DNA of 64,000 bases. It comes from Streptomyces bicolor (GTDB lineage: Bacteria; Actinomycetota; Actinomycetes; Streptomycetales; Streptomycetaceae). This document shows, piece after piece, positions 63,431 to 64,000 of this stretch. Positions within the stretch are counted from its first letter, which is position 1. The number at the start of each line of letters is the position of its first letter. Below the pieces are notes generated by a model. The model worked only from the letters and a program-made list of their open reading frames with translations, was not told the DNA's origin and searched no databases. Where the stretch lies: contig NZ_JOFS01000036.1 in assembly GCF_000719285.1 (NCBI RefSeq), forward strand, positions 1 through 64,000, given 5' to 3'. The position numbers were made by a program, and so were the translations under genes.

Positions 63431-63858
63431 GCGACGGCTCTTCTGGCCCGGCCGTGCAGCGTCAGATAGAAGGTCTGGAGGGATTCGCCCGGTCCGCCGA
63501 GTTCGAAGCGGTTGCGGACCTTGCCGAGCGGGTTCCAGACCCGGCCGTCCGGCATCCGCACGCCGACCGGCTGGCCGAAGTAGGCGCGCTGGTCGGCGTC
63601 GAAGTCGACCCACGCCGCACCCGCGCGGCGCACGAGCACCTCACCCACGTACGCGCCGAGCCCGAACAGCGCCTCCCGCACCTGCTCGTGCTCCGCCCCG
63701 CCCTTGCGCAGCCCGTCGATCAGGAAGTCCACGACGCGCAGGCTGGCCACGGAGTAGTCCAGCGGCAGCCGGTTGCGGGCGGTGACGCGGCTGACGAACG
63801 TCATGGCGCACGAGCGCATGTCTCCGGCGCCCCGGACACGTCCGTTGCCTGGGCTCAT
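63427..63858 (-). CDS. Conserved-looking protein of unknown function
   Basis: A 143-residue protein, probably cytoplasmic: RVVDFLIDGLRKGGAEHEQV, then LGAYVGEVLVRRAGAAWVDFD, and a C-terminal NRFELGGPGESLQTFYLTL. I do not recognise the family. It precedes and overlaps the lipoprotein gene by 4 nt, suggesting they act together. The ATG at 63858 is chosen; upstream codons to 63921 lack family character. Confidence 0.75.
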   Translation of the reverse strand: MSPGNGRVRGAGDMRSCAMTFVSRVTARNRLPLDYSVASLRVVDFLIDGLRKGGAEHEQVREALFGLGAYVGEVLVRRAGAAWVDFDADQRAYFGQPVGVRMPDGRVWNPLGKVRNRFELGGPGESLQTFYLTLHGRARRAVA

Positions 63859-64000
63859 GGGACCCCCGCACCTTCGCTCGGTCAGTCGGAAGACCAGCTT
63901 CTGGTCCTCCCGACTGATCAAGCGGATGCTGCCTCAGGAACATCACGGGTCACGGGTGTGTCGATTCACACACACCGAATTCACTGCGGGGGTACAACCT

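Overview
The window looks like chromosomal DNA of a Streptomyces or very close relative. GC content is very high, GTG and TTG starts are frequent, and genes often overlap by 4 nt (ATGA/GTGA). It also carries a two-domain geosmin synthase, gamma-butyrolactone signalling genes, two conservons (cvnABCD), a subtilisin inhibitor, and rare TTA leucine codons of the kind that need the bldA tRNA. I found no tRNA, rRNA, CRISPR array, insertion sequence or phage. Everything below was read from sequence by eye; no similarity search was run.

Layout. 0-16 kb: a truncated MFS transporter and the two trehalose genes treY and treZ. Between treY and treZ lie two M14 carboxypeptidase paralogues, a subtilisin inhibitor coupled to one of them, and a DUF1707-FHA protein. 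Then come a kinase-like protein without catalytic residues, a Xaa-Pro peptidase, a LysE exporter, a membrane PDZ protein, a LysR regulator with a divergent amidotransferase-like gene, and the C-terminal remnant of a multicopper oxidase. 15.6-25.9 kb: a large unknown protein, geosmin synthase, a secreted endonuclease/exonuclease/phosphatase-fold protein, a four-gene taurine/nitrate-type ABC transporter and a cytochrome P450. 25.9-29.8 kb: a signalling locus with an AfsA-family synthase, a CprB-like receptor and a DUF89 phosphatase in one operon, a second divergent ArpA/ScbR-type receptor, and two ARE-like operators. 29.9-37.9 kb: secreted proteins (subtilase with P domain, membrane-anchored AA10 LPMO, small exported protein), a DUF6230/DUF6114 pair, a methyltransferase and an orphan sugar-binding lipoprotein. 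38-52 kb: two complete conservons flanking a GH43-like arabinan-type enzyme and an osmoprotectant-binding protein; the rest of that OpuC transporter lies beyond the second conservon. 52-59.6 kb: a glycosyltransferase/DUF2064/methyltransferase operon, two two-component systems and a sugar-nucleotide epimerase. 59.7-64 kb: a flavin redox module (ferric-reductase-like protein, a protein with two FMN-binding domains, ApbE flavin transferase), a lipoprotein and an unknown protein.

How parts connect. Four genes carry TTA codons (afsA-like, cprB-like, the ABC solute-binding protein, and the peptidase coupled to the subtilisin inhibitor), so signalling, uptake and protease control here may all depend on bldA. 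The afsA promoter lies inside an ARE-like operator between the two receptor genes, as expected of a self-regulated signalling switch. The ferric reductase, FMN-binding protein and ApbE form a coherent flavin electron-transfer unit with a divergent two-component system. A 12-bp palindrome, CACGCGCGCGTG, recurs far more often than base composition predicts, mostly in the first 15 kb.
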